A stretch of 64,000 bases of DNA from Gracilariopsis chorda (taxonomy: Eukaryota > Rhodophyta > Florideophyceae > Gracilariales > Gracilariaceae): NCBI GenBank assembly GCA_003194525.1, contig NBIV01000216.1, positions 62,001-126,000 on the forward strand. Direction: 5' to 3'. Both the position numbers and the translations under genes were made by a program. The notes under the pieces were generated by a model that saw nothing but the letters and a program-made list of their open reading frames with translations, searched no databases and was not told where the DNA came from. The first letter of the stretch is position 1, and each line of letters starts with the position of its first letter. Below, piece after piece: positions 44,889-54,390 of the stretch.

Positions 44889-47180
44889 CTAATTCCTACA
44901 TAGTGTAGATCGCTTCATGTGAAAAAAGCGTTCTCTCGCTAGGAAGACCAGCATACATTCCGGCCACTTTTTGATGATTTCTCCAACATCCATCCCGTGT
45001 CTGTCTCGCATACTTGGCAGGCAGGTTCGGCGAGACCTTGTTCGCAAAGGACACCTTAGAACAAAGTGGTCCACATCATTCAGTACTCCCGGTCGGCAAG
45101 TACACACGATTCTTCGCTTGTACAAGTGCGTTCCGAGCGGGTGCAAAAGAGGTGTATGGCCTACTGCAAACTGCGACAATGTAACTTCCGCTTCTCTTTG
45201 TGATACCACTTGTGTGAGCTCCTGAGGTATAGACTGAATAATTTTCCTACATCGTGTTCGAGACTTCACTCTTCGTTTCACTTCTGCGTAGTCCACTGGC
45301 ACGTTTATCTGCAAGTGCTGAGGTAGTTCCAATGATTCTTTGGCCAAACTGTCTACAAGGTCGTTGCGGTGCAAACCGCAATGGCTCGGTACCCAGACCA
45401 TATCCATAGTGCATGTTTTGCCAATCTCGTACAATGTACGTGATACTTGTTGCACAGAATACGGCTGATCTCTTACAGCTCCTCGGATACTCTCAACCAC
45501 GCTCTGAGAATCCGTTATCAGCCTTATGTGTCCAGTCCACCCAGATCCTATTCTTCCCTTAACAACTTGAAGTGAGTGATATATTGCCCATGTTTCCGCA
45601 TAAAACGACGTTGTCCCTATCCCTGCGGGCTCCATGCCAGTTTGGGGGGTAATTGATGCATTCCACCAGATCGCAAAAGCACTTCCCCCAACCTCGGAAA
45701 TGTTGAGTACACGCCATTTAAGTTTATGTCCATCGGCATCGAGTAACTCTTGATGTTCAGCGTCTATTTCGTATCCCATTACAAATCCATCGTCATATCG
45801 TATCACTATACTCGGTGTCCGATTATGTTTGTTTTGAAAGTTGGAAACAACTTCCGCATGGGCCGTGAAGCTGTTCGGATAATCAATCGATCCCGCGTAC
45901 CATCCTTCGTCCCACTCCACAGCTGCTCGTAACGGTTGTGCTTCTTGAAGCCACTTCGGTCGCCCCACTGAGCCATCACTCCAGATCTCGCAATCGGCCG
46001 GTGGGAGCTTTTTCAATGTTTGTAGAGCCTGGTACCGCTGATGTTCAACCGAATCTTCCTTAGTGCATGACGTGTAACAGAAGCTGATGCCTCCTGTTTG
46101 GCCCAAGCCTAGCTCTGTTGGGAGTGGTGCTCTGTTGAGCTGCAATAAACCACACTCAGCCAATAATTGCTCTGCTGTCTTCTTGAATGACGACCTGTTC
46201 TTGCGAATACGTGCCGAAGACTCTCTGTTAAGTGCTAAAGCAATAGGTGTTGGATCCTCTGCACGACATCGTTTCGCTTTCTCGTATAACTGTGCTGCCT
46301 GTGCAGCCGCAATTTCTTGAAGAGAGGGTAGACTCAAAAGGTTTCTAAGTTTTCTCACTGGGGAAGATCGTGTACAGCCTGTTTGAATTCGGGCTGCTTC
46401 ATTTCGGGTTCTTTCCAATTCTTGTACTGCACAAGATAGAGCATTCGGTATGACTACGCACGCTGCATACCTTGCAATGGGTTCAACGAAACCCATTCTA
46501 AATACGTGCATGGTCACCCAGTCTGCCCCCCACGTGGTTCCAGTTAGACACCGAAGAATGCGCGACCGTGACCTGTACCGTGCAGCCACCTTGTGTATAT
46601 GATGGTGGAATGTAAGGCGGCTATCCATGATGACTCCTAGAAATCTCGTGAAACCTGAAAGCTCTATCCACGTTCCAGCTACTTGTACTTCGTACTTGCT
46701 ACGGTCTTTTTTCCATTGTGCGTATGTGAACGGAACTAGTGTGGTTTTCTTCGGATTCATCTTGATGTTATTTTCTTCGCAGTATTGCTCCAGTCTTTGT
46801 ACTGCAGATTGAATAACATGGGCACAGAAATCCAGTTTTCGTTGTGTCGCTGATATGGATACATCATCGGCGAACATTGTTACCGCAATTCTTGAATCAC
46901 CCTGCTGCACTCGCTCGGGAAGATCTGCGACATATGCAAGCCATAGTCCTGGCGAAAGAGTCCCGCCTTGTGGTAGACCTTGAGCTACTACATAGGGTCT
47001 GGTATCAGCTGTGTTCCATCTGCAAGTCCATCTGCGGTCCATTACAATAATCCTAAGAAGCGAAGACTAAGTTCCATGAAGAACGATCGCTAACCAACCC
47101 ATCATACGTTCTGTGCAATAGTTTACATCGATGTAAAGTTTACGCTGGACTAAAACGATTTCTTTGCTTGCAACTTGCAT
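44850..47180 (-). mobile_element. 5'-truncated non-LTR retrotransposon with RNase H
   Basis: This is a minus-strand LINE of the RNase H-bearing group (I/Tad/R1-like). It holds the C-terminal half of reverse transcriptase, RNase H and a terminal cysteine motif. Upstream of the visible ORF the frame meets a TAG about nine codons before its first ATG and then loses similarity within about 140 bp. The left tail is AG-rich. It is lodged just past the RRP6 stop codon; both ends are approximate. Confidence 0.75.
44889..47042 (-). CDS. LINE ORF2 fragment: reverse transcriptase C-terminus, RNase H, zinc motif
   Basis: 717 codons without a stop. It begins at the reverse transcriptase B motif (VVAQGLPQGGTLSPGL) and continues with the catalytic MFADDVSI, the LINE form of the YxDD box. 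Fingers and the A motif, with its first catalytic aspartate, are lacking, so it cannot copy DNA. RNase H follows (about 445-590) with the conserved AETWAI, DSQSVVESI and the WVPSHCGLHRNDLVDSLAKE end. The last 100 residues carry CTCRPGVLNDVDHFVLRCP, the C-x-C...H...C motif usual at LINE ends. The intact frame suggests a fairly recent, dead-on-arrival insertion. A degraded relative of the RNase H end lies at 15,357-15,724. Confidence 0.85.
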   Translation of the reverse strand: MDRRWTCRWNTADTRPYVVAQGLPQGGTLSPGLWLAYVADLPERVQQGDSRIAVTMFADDVSISATQRKLDFCAHVIQSAVQRLEQYCEENNIKMNPKKTTLVPFTYAQWKKDRSKYEVQVAGTWIELSGFTRFLGVIMDSRLTFHHHIHKVAARYRSRSRILRCLTGTTWGADWVTMHVFRMGFVEPIARYAACVVIPNALSCAVQELERTRNEAARIQTGCTRSSPVRKLRNLLSLPSLQEIAAAQAAQLYEKAKRCRAEDPTPIALALNRESSARIRKNRSSFKKTAEQLLAECGLLQLNRAPLPTELGLGQTGGISFCYTSCTKEDSVEHQRYQALQTLKKLPPADCEIWSDGSVGRPKWLQEAQPLRAAVEWDEGWYAGSIDYPNSFTAHAEVVSNFQNKHNRTPSIVIRYDDGFVMGYEIDAEHQELLDADGHKLKWRVLNISEVGGSAFAIWWNASITPQTGMEPAGIGTTSFYAETWAIYHSLQVVKGRIGSGWTGHIRLITDSQSVVESIRGAVRDQPYSVQQVSRTLYEIGKTCTMDMVWVPSHCGLHRNDLVDSLAKESLELPQHLQINVPVDYAEVKRRVKSRTRCRKIIQSIPQELTQVVSQREAEVTLSQFAVGHTPLLHPLGTHLYKRRIVCTCRPGVLNDVDHFVLRCPLRTRSRRTCLPSMRDRHGMDVGEIIKKWPECMLVFLARERFFHMKRSTLCRN

Positions 47181-47188
47181 GTAGTGGC

Positions 47189-49918
47189 CTACTTCGCTTT
47201 AAAGCTCATTGATCTCCCTCTACCTCGTCTTCGCTTTTTGGCTAGTTTCTTTGAGTCTAATTTCCAATCATTGTTTAACTTCTGCATCGGGTTGAATACC
47301 TTGGGTTTACGCTTTTCCGATGAGTTGCGCTTGATTTCCTCATCTGCAATGGCTTTGTCATAGTCGAATGGTTCCATGGGCTTGATTTCTTCGTGGAGAG
47401 ATGGTGGATTGCCCTTTTTTCTTCGTTTTGCTGGTCGGTCTGCCCCAGATCGCCTAGCAGCCTCAATAAGGGAGACAACTTCCTCGGTTTTGGTTTCCTC
47501 CAGTTCAGCAAATTTGGCTACTTGATCGGTCGGAGGAGTCTTTTCTTCCGACATTTCCAATTTGTCAGTTTCAACATGAAAGGTCGTTGAAACCACTCTT
47601 CGCGAGTTCTCCGCAGCGAGCTCAGTCCTGACACTTGCAACTCTATCTTCAATTGTCTGTGCTTTTGTTTTGCTCCGAGGTTCGTCCTCAGCGTCTGAGA
47701 AATCGCTAAGTTCGAAAACAGACTTAGACGCAGTCCTTGTATCCAAACGCATCATCTGGGTATTACCCACTTCTAGCTCCCGCGTGTTCGCCACATAATC
47801 ATCATGCTTGCCGGAGTATGGAAACTGCACTTCTACTCCCATTGCACGATCAGTTTGCCGAGCTCCTATTGAGGCAGGCCTGTCTCCCTCTGCACAATGT
47901 TGTGATGTGTTTCGTTCGCCAGCGCAATCGTCGTCACGAATTTCTTGAGCCATTGATCCATTTGGTACAAGACGCGGTGAATCCGAGTCCGAATCAGAAT
48001 CCGACTCCAAATCCGAATCTAGTAACGTTGATCGCGACAGCTTTGTGACTCTAAGTTTGATATCCGGGTTGAATTCGATGCGTGGGAGCTCTACTTTTTT
48101 CTCTGCACTTTGCAGTCGCGCAGCCCCCTTGCTTTCATCTAAGCCTGATGATGCACGTTCAGTATGGGAGTCTTCTGAAGAGCTGCTCGAATCGTCTATG
48201 ACAATGTTAACAATCTTTGTATCTTGTCTCTTGTCTTGACCTGCTGCACTCTTCGCTTGCGCACGATCATCAATTTTGGCATCAAGTGCATCTCGGATTA
48301 GCTCGGTAAGCTTCTCTGCGTTCTTATAGATTAAAGGAGGAACTAATCCTCCAGGGAAACCGTACTTCAAAAGTCCTTCCACACTTCTTGCTTTATCCCT
48401 GGCCCGAACAACGCCAAAGATAACCTTTAGTGGCGACACGTACGGTAGACTCTCGTCTTCTTCTCTTGCTGTGGTATCTCGCCACTTGCACAATTCTTCC
48501 AGCAGGCGAATCTGGTGCTCATCCAGCCCTAGAGAATGTCGGGCGGCAAGGTGCTTTGCAATTCCTGGTTGAAACTGAGCCTTTTTATGTCGCTTCCTCG
48601 CAATACTTGCAGAGCGTTCCCACGCCTTTTCCAGTAAGCCTTTCTTCGCAAGCTCGGCACGAAGGCGGTCATATATGTATAAGAGGTAGTGGGTGTCGGA
48701 CCGGGCGTAGTTGAACATATCGTGCGGCATAGGTCTTTGACGCCAATCAGCAAGCTGGAATTTCTTCTTGCTAATCGCCGCAACATCGCAAAAATGAGTT
48801 AGCAAAAACGCCAGTGAGGCTGACGGAAGTTTCAAAAGACGAGATGCTTGTCCAGTATCAAACATGTTGACAACGTAAACACCAAAGTCACGCTCAAGCC
48901 ATTGCACGTCCTTGTCCGCCCCATGAAGTACTTTGACGATGGTTTCGTCTGTGAAAATAGGTGCCAGTGCTCTGTGTATAGCCCCTCGCAGTTTGAGTGT
49001 GTCGATGATAATGTCTTCCTCTCGTGTAGATATCTGAATAAGACAAGTAAAGCCTTGAAATGATCGCACGCTATGGTTTTCTATATCAACGGCAATGGCG
49101 GTTACTTTCTTGAGTCTTTCTGCAACATTAAAAAGTTCCTCTTCAGACGTAACGAAAGCACATGGCGTTGATTTCATGGGTTTGAACACAATAGTTTCTT
49201 CCACTGCAAACGGTTTCTTTGCCATCTCTTGCTGCGCGCTCAAAATCTCGGTTTCGTACGGATGCCTTTGTTTAGACTCAGAATTGGAGTTATTCTTATA
49301 AAGCTCTTGTAGATAGGTATCAACATGCCGGCTTGAAGAATGGGGATCACCCGTTTCTTGTATGAAGACGTTGTTTTGGTTCCCGTGCTCTGCCGAGTAT
49401 GGAGGAATAAACGGTGCGTGGGAGTTGTCAATGGGATAATCCGGGAAGTGAAGCTGTGGCTTTTCTAAGTCAAGAAAACCTCCATAAGAACGACCAAGAT
49501 TAGCTGTTCCTATCTTGACGTTCGATGCGTTCGGGTTGAGAGCACCCTGGGGTGGAACAACCGCATTTTGTATATTCCTTGCTGCGTCCAATGCAGTGTT
49601 GAAATGCTGTAGAGCTTCATCAGTTGTTTCTGTGACTAGGTCGAATAAAGAATCTCGGGCGGATATACTTGCTGTTGATTGCGAGGAAGTGGAGTCGGTA
49701 TCAGATGATTGAATGCATACTGCGTAACGAGAAGCGAGTGATTTGATTTCGGACAAGAGTTGGGTTACCAGTTGATTTGTGTGCTGTTTCAGTGTGGGAG
49801 AGGTTACTCGAATGAGCTGTAGCTCGTCGCGAAAAGGTAAACTTTGTGAACATCGAAGTGCTTTTTCTAGAGCTTTGAGCAGTTGCCCGCATTGCTGTTC
49901 TGAAGTAGTGGAGCACAT
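47189..49918 (-). CDS. RRP6/EXOSC10 nuclear exosome 3'-5' exonuclease
   Basis: A single exon encodes 909 residues from ATG 49,918. The N-terminal 180 residues fit the PMC2NT region that binds the Rrp47 cofactor. The DEDD-Y exonuclease core (about 255-425) has VDIENHSVRSFQGFTCLIQ, the second acidic motif in VLHGADKDVQWLERDF, and the NYARSDTHYLLYIYD block with the catalytic Tyr and Asp. An HRDC domain follows (about 460-545, DEHQIRLLEELCKWRDTT). The rest is a charged, disordered tail with Asp-Ser repeats and a basic end (KKLAKKRRRGRGR), probably nucleolar targeting and exosome contact. The enzyme trims rRNA, snoRNA and aberrant transcripts. All catalytic residues are present. A LINE lies within about 150 bp of its stop. 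Confidence 0.95.
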   Translation of the reverse strand: MCSTTSEQQCGQLLKALEKALRCSQSLPFRDELQLIRVTSPTLKQHTNQLVTQLLSEIKSLASRYAVCIQSSDTDSTSSQSTASISARDSLFDLVTETTDEALQHFNTALDAARNIQNAVVPPQGALNPNASNVKIGTANLGRSYGGFLDLEKPQLHFPDYPIDNSHAPFIPPYSAEHGNQNNVFIQETGDPHSSSRHVDTYLQELYKNNSNSESKQRHPYETEILSAQQEMAKKPFAVEETIVFKPMKSTPCAFVTSEEELFNVAERLKKVTAIAVDIENHSVRSFQGFTCLIQISTREEDIIIDTLKLRGAIHRALAPIFTDETIVKVLHGADKDVQWLERDFGVYVVNMFDTGQASRLLKLPSASLAFLLTHFCDVAAISKKKFQLADWRQRPMPHDMFNYARSDTHYLLYIYDRLRAELAKKGLLEKAWERSASIARKRHKKAQFQPGIAKHLAARHSLGLDEHQIRLLEELCKWRDTTAREEDESLPYVSPLKVIFGVVRARDKARSVEGLLKYGFPGGLVPPLIYKNAEKLTELIRDALDAKIDDRAQAKSAAGQDKRQDTKIVNIVIDDSSSSSEDSHTERASSGLDESKGAARLQSAEKKVELPRIEFNPDIKLRVTKLSRSTLLDSDLESDSDSDSDSPRLVPNGSMAQEIRDDDCAGERNTSQHCAEGDRPASIGARQTDRAMGVEVQFPYSGKHDDYVANTRELEVGNTQMMRLDTRTASKSVFELSDFSDAEDEPRSKTKAQTIEDRVASVRTELAAENSRRVVSTTFHVETDKLEMSEEKTPPTDQVAKFAELEETKTEEVVSLIEAARRSGADRPAKRRKKGNPPSLHEEIKPMEPFDYDKAIADEEIKRNSSEKRKPKVFNPMQKLNNDWKLDSKKLAKKRRRGRGRSMSFKAK

Positions 49919-50339
49919 TGCTCAAAAATCTGAGGCGCTCTTTTGTTTCTGCTTGAGCGGGATGAATTGGGCAGCTTGGAGCCTACTGACAGGGTACCAA
50001 GCTTGTAGAAATGTGGAAGAAGCAAATAATCGCAAGTTACAGTGCATTCTAAGCCTTTACCTTTGGCAAGGTTTGACGCCGTCGCGATGAGCACGCATTG
50101 ATGCGCAACAGATCCAATGTGCACGCCAACCAAACTGTCAAAAGACTACCCTTCGTAGCTGTACAATTTGCTAACTTATGTGTCCCCACTGAGGACTCCC
50201 CAGTTGTAGTGCCGAAGAAGATCAAGGAGGCGAATTTGAGCGGTAGAATTAGAGAGTTGAAATGCAATTATCTCAATTACAATGCAACTCCGAGTTGACA
50301 TTGCATTTCGTACTCCACTTCAATTACGCTTACAAATGA
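49919..50339. other. Upstream flank of RRP6
   Basis: It probably holds the RRP6 promoter. No gene is evident. The right edge meets the Helitron terminus. Confidence 0.4.
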
Positions 50340-50398
50340 TTAGAAGATAGACAAGGAAAAGCGGCCTTCGGCCGCAGGCGGCGCTTCGCAGCGCGGCC
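50340..50398 (-). mobile_element. Helitron-like 3' terminus: double hairpin and CTAA end
   Basis: Read on the minus strand, a hairpin GCGCTGCGAAGCGC (50,381-50,394) and a second GCGGCCGAAGGCCGC (50,361-50,375) precede, after 17 nt, CTAA (50,340-50,343) followed by T. Helitrons end in a hairpin plus CTRR and insert before a T. The position directly downstream of a helicase remnant on the same strand supports this reading. Spacing is a little longer than the usual 10-12 nt. Confidence 0.55.
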
Positions 50399-50459
50399 AA
50401 ACAATTGCATAAGATGTCCACACTAATTTTGGTATACGCATACACTAAACTATGTCAAA

Positions 50460-50908
50460 TTAATCACGCCCCTCTACAAAGACTACAGCTTCTTGTAGAA
50501 CAGGTTTTGTGATGCTCACCAGCATTAGAGAGAAATCATGCATATTTCCGGGCGTTTTGTCTTTATTATGCCACAGTAACACATCATCAAAATATCTCAC
50601 ACGCAAATCTCCCACATAGATCTGACCCAGCAAAAACGTTTCTTGGAAAGTCAATTTCCATTTTATTCAGCATTTGCCCTTGCGCTTTATGCACAGTTGC
50701 TGCAAATATCAATCTAATGAGCAACTGTCCACGTTTGATTTTTACATCTGCAAACTTAAAAATGAAGTCAATGCGGCGCAGTGAAAACCTTTGCTGAATT
50801 TCCCCATGTTCACCAATGCCCGAAAGTCGAATCACTCTGCGAGAAATGCTGGTAACGATAAACATCTTTCCATTCAGCAATTGCGGATGTATTACATTTT
50901 GAATCACA
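50460..50908 (-). pseudogene. Helitron PIF1-like helicase C-terminus, frameshifted and truncated
   Basis: Minus-strand frame one (from 50,908) reads VIQNVIHPQLLNGKMFIVTS and later IRLIFAATVHKAQGQMLNK, the RN...NGT and TxHKxQGQ motifs V-VI of Helitron/PIF1 helicases. Just after this a frameshift near 50,640 moves the homology to another frame, FLLGQIYVGDLRVRYFDDVL, matching the GQLYVAxSRV motif, then KPVLQEAVVF close to the normal end. Everything upstream of motif V is missing, replaced by an LTR at 50,909. The element is therefore inactive. Confidence 0.75.
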
Positions 50909-50911
50909 ATA

Positions 50912-51716
50912 TGAAGTGCAACGCCCTCAGGCAGGAATTCTGGGTACTTGAACGCTTTCCCGATATTATCGGTTGTGTAGTGTGTATATGAACTACGCCC
51001 CACAATTGTGGGTATGGACACGTGGGACACGGTTGTGGGCAAATTGGCGGTTGGCCACAGTAGTGGATGTTGCCACGAAATGTGGAGTATTTTAGTTAAT
51101 ATTATTTATTATTTTCACACCCATTTCTGCGAAGCTAGTACTTAGTGCGACAGCGCACTGCCGTCGCACCAGTAAACATTCCCCAACAAGGGACCCCAAC
51201 CTGGGGAATTGGCTCTAGTTGTTGCCGCTTGCGCGCGTTCTCCACTCCTCCTTGGAGGGAAACGCCGTAAACACCGGGACATTTAACCCCCTTGCACATC
51301 TAAAGGGACCCATCACTGGGAGTATAATTGTTCCAATTGCATTGGTGTTTCGCCCTGTATAGGGATATTGTTATCGGCATCGCCGTTCGTCCCCGTCGCT
51401 CTCGCGACTCACTTCGCCCTTATTTTTCGCCTTTTTAGGGTAGCACCTCCCGCTATCCGCGGCCCTCGTGTGCGCATCCGCTCACACACCCCCACTTACG
51501 TGGAAAAATACCTCTACTGAGGATCACACCCCCGCTCACGCGAATACCGATTCTTCGCCTTCACCTCCCTGCGCGAGTCGCGACAGGTGTCCCTGGTCTT
51601 ACAAACCGGCTTCGCCGTGACACCTCTGGGAGGGCTCTACCCAACTGGGTTCATCTCGTGAGAGGAAGATCCCGGACGTCTTTCGGTGTTTTTCCCCTTT
51701 GGGGCATTGCACCACA
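50912..51716 (+). repeat. LTR copy, plus orientation
   Basis: An 805-bp copy of the element 1 LTR, TGAAG...CCACA. Its left flank is the Helitron helicase fragment. Its right flank is the 23-bp spacer and not a primer-binding site or internal region. The five bases on either side do not match, so it is not a simple solo LTR with an intact target duplication. Confidence 0.65.
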
Positions 51717-51739
51717 GGTTACAAAATGGAAAAACAACG

Positions 51740-52546
51740 TGTGGTGCAATGCCCCAAAGGGGAAAAACACCGAAAGACGTCCGGGATCTTCCTCTCACGA
51801 GATGAACCCAGTTGGGTAGAGCCCTCCCAGAGGTGTCACGGCGAAGCCGGTTTGTAAGACCAGGGACACCTGTCGCGACTCGCGCAGGGAGGTGAAGGCG
51901 AAGAATCGGTATCCGCGTGAGCGGGGTGTGATCCTCAATAGAGGTATGTTTCCACGTAAGTGGGGGTGTGTGAGCGGATGCGCACACGAGGGCAGCGGAT
52001 AGCGGGAGGTGCTACCCTAAAAAGGGGAAAGAGGAAGGACGAGTGGGTCACGAGAGCGACGAGTAGATACGGCAATGCCGGTGGACAGGACTCCCTATAC
52101 AGGGCGAAACACCAATATGATTGGAACAATTAGTACTACCAATGATGGGTCTCCTTTAGATGTGCAAGGGGGGTGAACTTCCGTACACTACGGTGCTTCC
52201 CTCCAAGGAGGAGTTGAGAACACGCGGAGGCGGTAAAGCTCAGAGCCAATTCCCCAGGTTGGGGTCCCTTGTTGGGGAAGGTTTACTGGTGCGACGGCAG
52301 TGCGCCGTCGCACTAAGTACTAGCTTCCCAGAAATGGGTGTGAAAATAATAAATAAAATTAACTAAAATACTCCACATTCCGTGGCAACATCCACTACTG
52401 TGGCCAACCGCCAATTGACCCAAAACCGTGTCCCACGTGTCCATACCCACCATTGTGGGGCGTAGTTCATATACACACTACACAACCGATAATATCGGGA
52501 AAGCGTTCAAGTACCCAGAATCCCTCCCTGAGGGCGTTGCACTTCA
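51740..52546 (-). repeat. 3' LTR of element 1 (minus strand)
   Basis: An 807-bp copy in inverse orientation to the one at 50,912. On the minus strand it is preceded by the purine run AAGGGGGGA, a fitting polypurine tract, and starts TGAAG. This makes it the 3' LTR of the minus-strand chromovirus whose integrase end and chromodomain lie at 54,651-56,579. Confidence 0.65.
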
Positions 52547-52558
52547 TATCCCCCCCTT
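52547..52558 (-). other. Polypurine tract candidate of element 1
   Basis: On the minus strand the bases just before the LTR are AAGGGGGGATA. This is the expected primer site for plus-strand DNA synthesis and fixes the orientation of the LTR. Confidence 0.5.
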
Positions 52559-52602
52559 AAGACGGGAAAACGACCGCGGGCGCGGAGGATTCCCAGACGA
52601 AA

Positions 52603-54390
52603 ATGGGTGATAAAAGCGCGTGCTTTGTCTCCGGTTCTCCGGTAAATCCCTCTGCACCAGAGTCATCAAGCACACAAACGACAACAACAGCCACCCTCCA
52701 AAAGGGACAAATGAACGACGACAACCATATCAACAGCCACAGCCAACCGCCGAGACTTCTCGGGCGGTACACCACCGGTTTCCGGTCAGTTCCCCTGCCT
52801 CAGGGCGATCGAAATCCGGTACAACCGGGGAATATGGCTGCTGCAGCCGACCATCCCTTCGCACTACCACCTTCGGTGGTGTCCTCCGGAACCACTCCGG
52901 TGTCCAACTGGCCAACCTACAACACCCTGGTGGGGCTCAACCCGATGAATCGGAATCACGCGTCGCGCCTGCGCCTTGCCCCGTGGTTTCACCCGGTCGC
53001 TGTCCTCAATGAGGGATTGGTCACCGCTTATGCGGATGGTTCAGACACCCTTCCGGGGGATCTGCCCAGAGCAGTCACCACATCGTGGGATTGGCGTCAC
53101 CGGATTGCGATTCCGCGTCACCACCTCCGAAGAAACTCGGGCGAGCCCGTCGCTGCGGCGCAGTCCGCGTTGACGCGGATGGCGTACCAACGGCAGAGCC
53201 AGGCTCCATTTGATGTACCGGTCCCACCGGAGTTTGGCTTCGACGTTAGCTACTTCCGCACTCGCAGGGAGATTGGGTACGGCGAGAACCTGTTCCGCCT
53301 CGAGACCCTCGCTTGGAGGAATTTCCCCGCAGCGCGGCAAGAGGCCCTTTGCTGGGAGCGACCGATTATTCGGGCGGAGTTCAGGTACCTTCCCCGGCAA
53401 TACCGGTCCAACTTTCTCCAAAACTTCATCCGCTACGAGCGGCGTTGGCGATCCCGATTCGGGTACTTTATCCCGTATCAGAACGTGGAGATAGAGCGGA
53501 TTGCGCCGCCTCACCGACTAGGTCGGTATGTAGCACTCCCCGAGTGGTGGCGCTTCCATGAAGCCTGCCGGGGGTGCTACATAGAACTCCCGCCGGTACT
53601 TACGTACCTCGGTTCGCTGCTCATGCAGGATCCCCGGTCGGGGTTGTGGTCCGTAGTGGTTACGGAGTGGGCGGCCCGCAGTGCGGCTTATATCCTCAAC
53701 GAGGCGTACGACCAGTATCGTCTCTGGTTCCTTCAACCGCGTGTGCGGGCAGCGATCCGAAACCTGGATCTTCGCATCCCCCTTGGGGGCCAGGCCAACA
53801 ATGAAGAGGTCCTCCAATTACTTGGGTACATCGACAGCGTTAGCTGGAGTGAGGTCCCGCTGGAGCAAAGCGGTCGTCTGGATGGTGGCAGCGGTAACAC
53901 CGGTGGTCCGGGACTCGGTAGAAACACCGCCCTTGCGGGGGATTTTATCTACTTCGACCCCTGGGAGTTCCGGGAAATTTCCTCCGAGGAGGCGCGAGAG
54001 CTTCGCGATACGCCCCGGCATGTGCCGGAAGACCACCCGGTGGGGTACGTCGATTCTGACGACTACTACCGCGCATACGGCGGGAATGACCCAATGGTCG
54101 ACAACGAACCGGAAGAACCCGGGGAGATGGACGTAGAGGAAACCGGCGCTAGCGCGGAAGCTTTCCCAGAGGGGGTATCTCCGGCCGAGCCGGCTGCTGA
54201 CCCTTCAACGGCAAGTGCCGGACCTTCTATCCCCAGCGGGGTGACGGCGAATGAAAACGAAATCATCGCACGTTTCCTCCGGGGTGCCGGTCTTAGCGCT
54301 GCCGAGGTATCGGGGGATGTCACCACCATGGCGGACGCGTTGGCCTACCGCCTTGCTGGGGGTTACGCCCCGGACGATGGGGGTGAGTGA
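52603..54390 (+). CDS. Antisense ORF of element 1, 595 aa, unknown function
   Basis: A complete 595-codon frame (ATG at 52,603) on the strand opposite to pol, between the pol stop and the 3' LTR. Residues about 1-75 are Ser/Thr/Pro-rich. Residues about 90-425 look folded and are rich in Trp, Tyr, Arg and Phe (LAWRNFPAARQEALCWERP, IRYERRWRSRFGYFIPYQ, EWAARSAAYILNEAYDQYRL). Residues about 480-560 are acidic and disordered (NEPEEPGEMDVEE). A short helical end follows (ENEIIARFLRGAGLSAAEV). I recognise no domain: no gag, zinc knuckle, protease, RT or envelope-like membrane segment. An AATAAA lies 88 bp past the stop, consistent with its own transcript. Antisense accessory ORFs at this position are known in some plant Ty3/gypsy lineages. 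A gag of a separate plus-strand element is the main alternative. Confidence 0.7.
   Translation: MGDKSACFVSGSPVNPSAPESSSTQTTTTATLQKGQMNDDNHINSHSQPPRLLGRYTTGFRSVPLPQGDRNPVQPGNMAAAADHPFALPPSVVSSGTTPVSNWPTYNTLVGLNPMNRNHASRLRLAPWFHPVAVLNEGLVTAYADGSDTLPGDLPRAVTTSWDWRHRIAIPRHHLRRNSGEPVAAAQSALTRMAYQRQSQAPFDVPVPPEFGFDVSYFRTRREIGYGENLFRLETLAWRNFPAARQEALCWERPIIRAEFRYLPRQYRSNFLQNFIRYERRWRSRFGYFIPYQNVEIERIAPPHRLGRYVALPEWWRFHEACRGCYIELPPVLTYLGSLLMQDPRSGLWSVVVTEWAARSAAYILNEAYDQYRLWFLQPRVRAAIRNLDLRIPLGGQANNEEVLQLLGYIDSVSWSEVPLEQSGRLDGGSGNTGGPGLGRNTALAGDFIYFDPWEFREISSEEARELRDTPRHVPEDHPVGYVDSDDYYRAYGGNDPMVDNEPEEPGEMDVEETGASAEAFPEGVSPAEPAADPSTASAGPSIPSGVTANENEIIARFLRGAGLSAAEVSGDVTTMADALAYRLAGGYAPDDGGE

Larger units (their letters stand above)
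50909..52549. repeat. Large inverted repeat (two LTRs end to end, 23-bp centre)
   Basis: The left arm 50,909-51,716 is repeated in reverse complement at 51,740-52,549 around a 23-bp spacer (51,717-51,739). The inner 170 bp or so of the arms are identical by eye; outward, substitutions and short indels accumulate, with a clearly diverged patch near 51,225-51,300 and its partner near 52,160-52,235. The arms begin TGAAG and end CCACA, the TG...CA form of LTRs. Confidence 0.85.

Noticed and set aside
50909-51042. N-terminal 45 codons of the helicase frame, continuous into the LTR
   Set aside because: The same sequence recurs at the outer end of the opposite LTR, so it belongs to the LTR. A faint likeness of YPEFLPEG...H to the helicase segment before motif V may be coincidence.
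53041-53514. Minus-strand frame inside the antisense ORF of element 1
   Set aside because: It is a shadow of the 595-codon ORF with no motif of its own.
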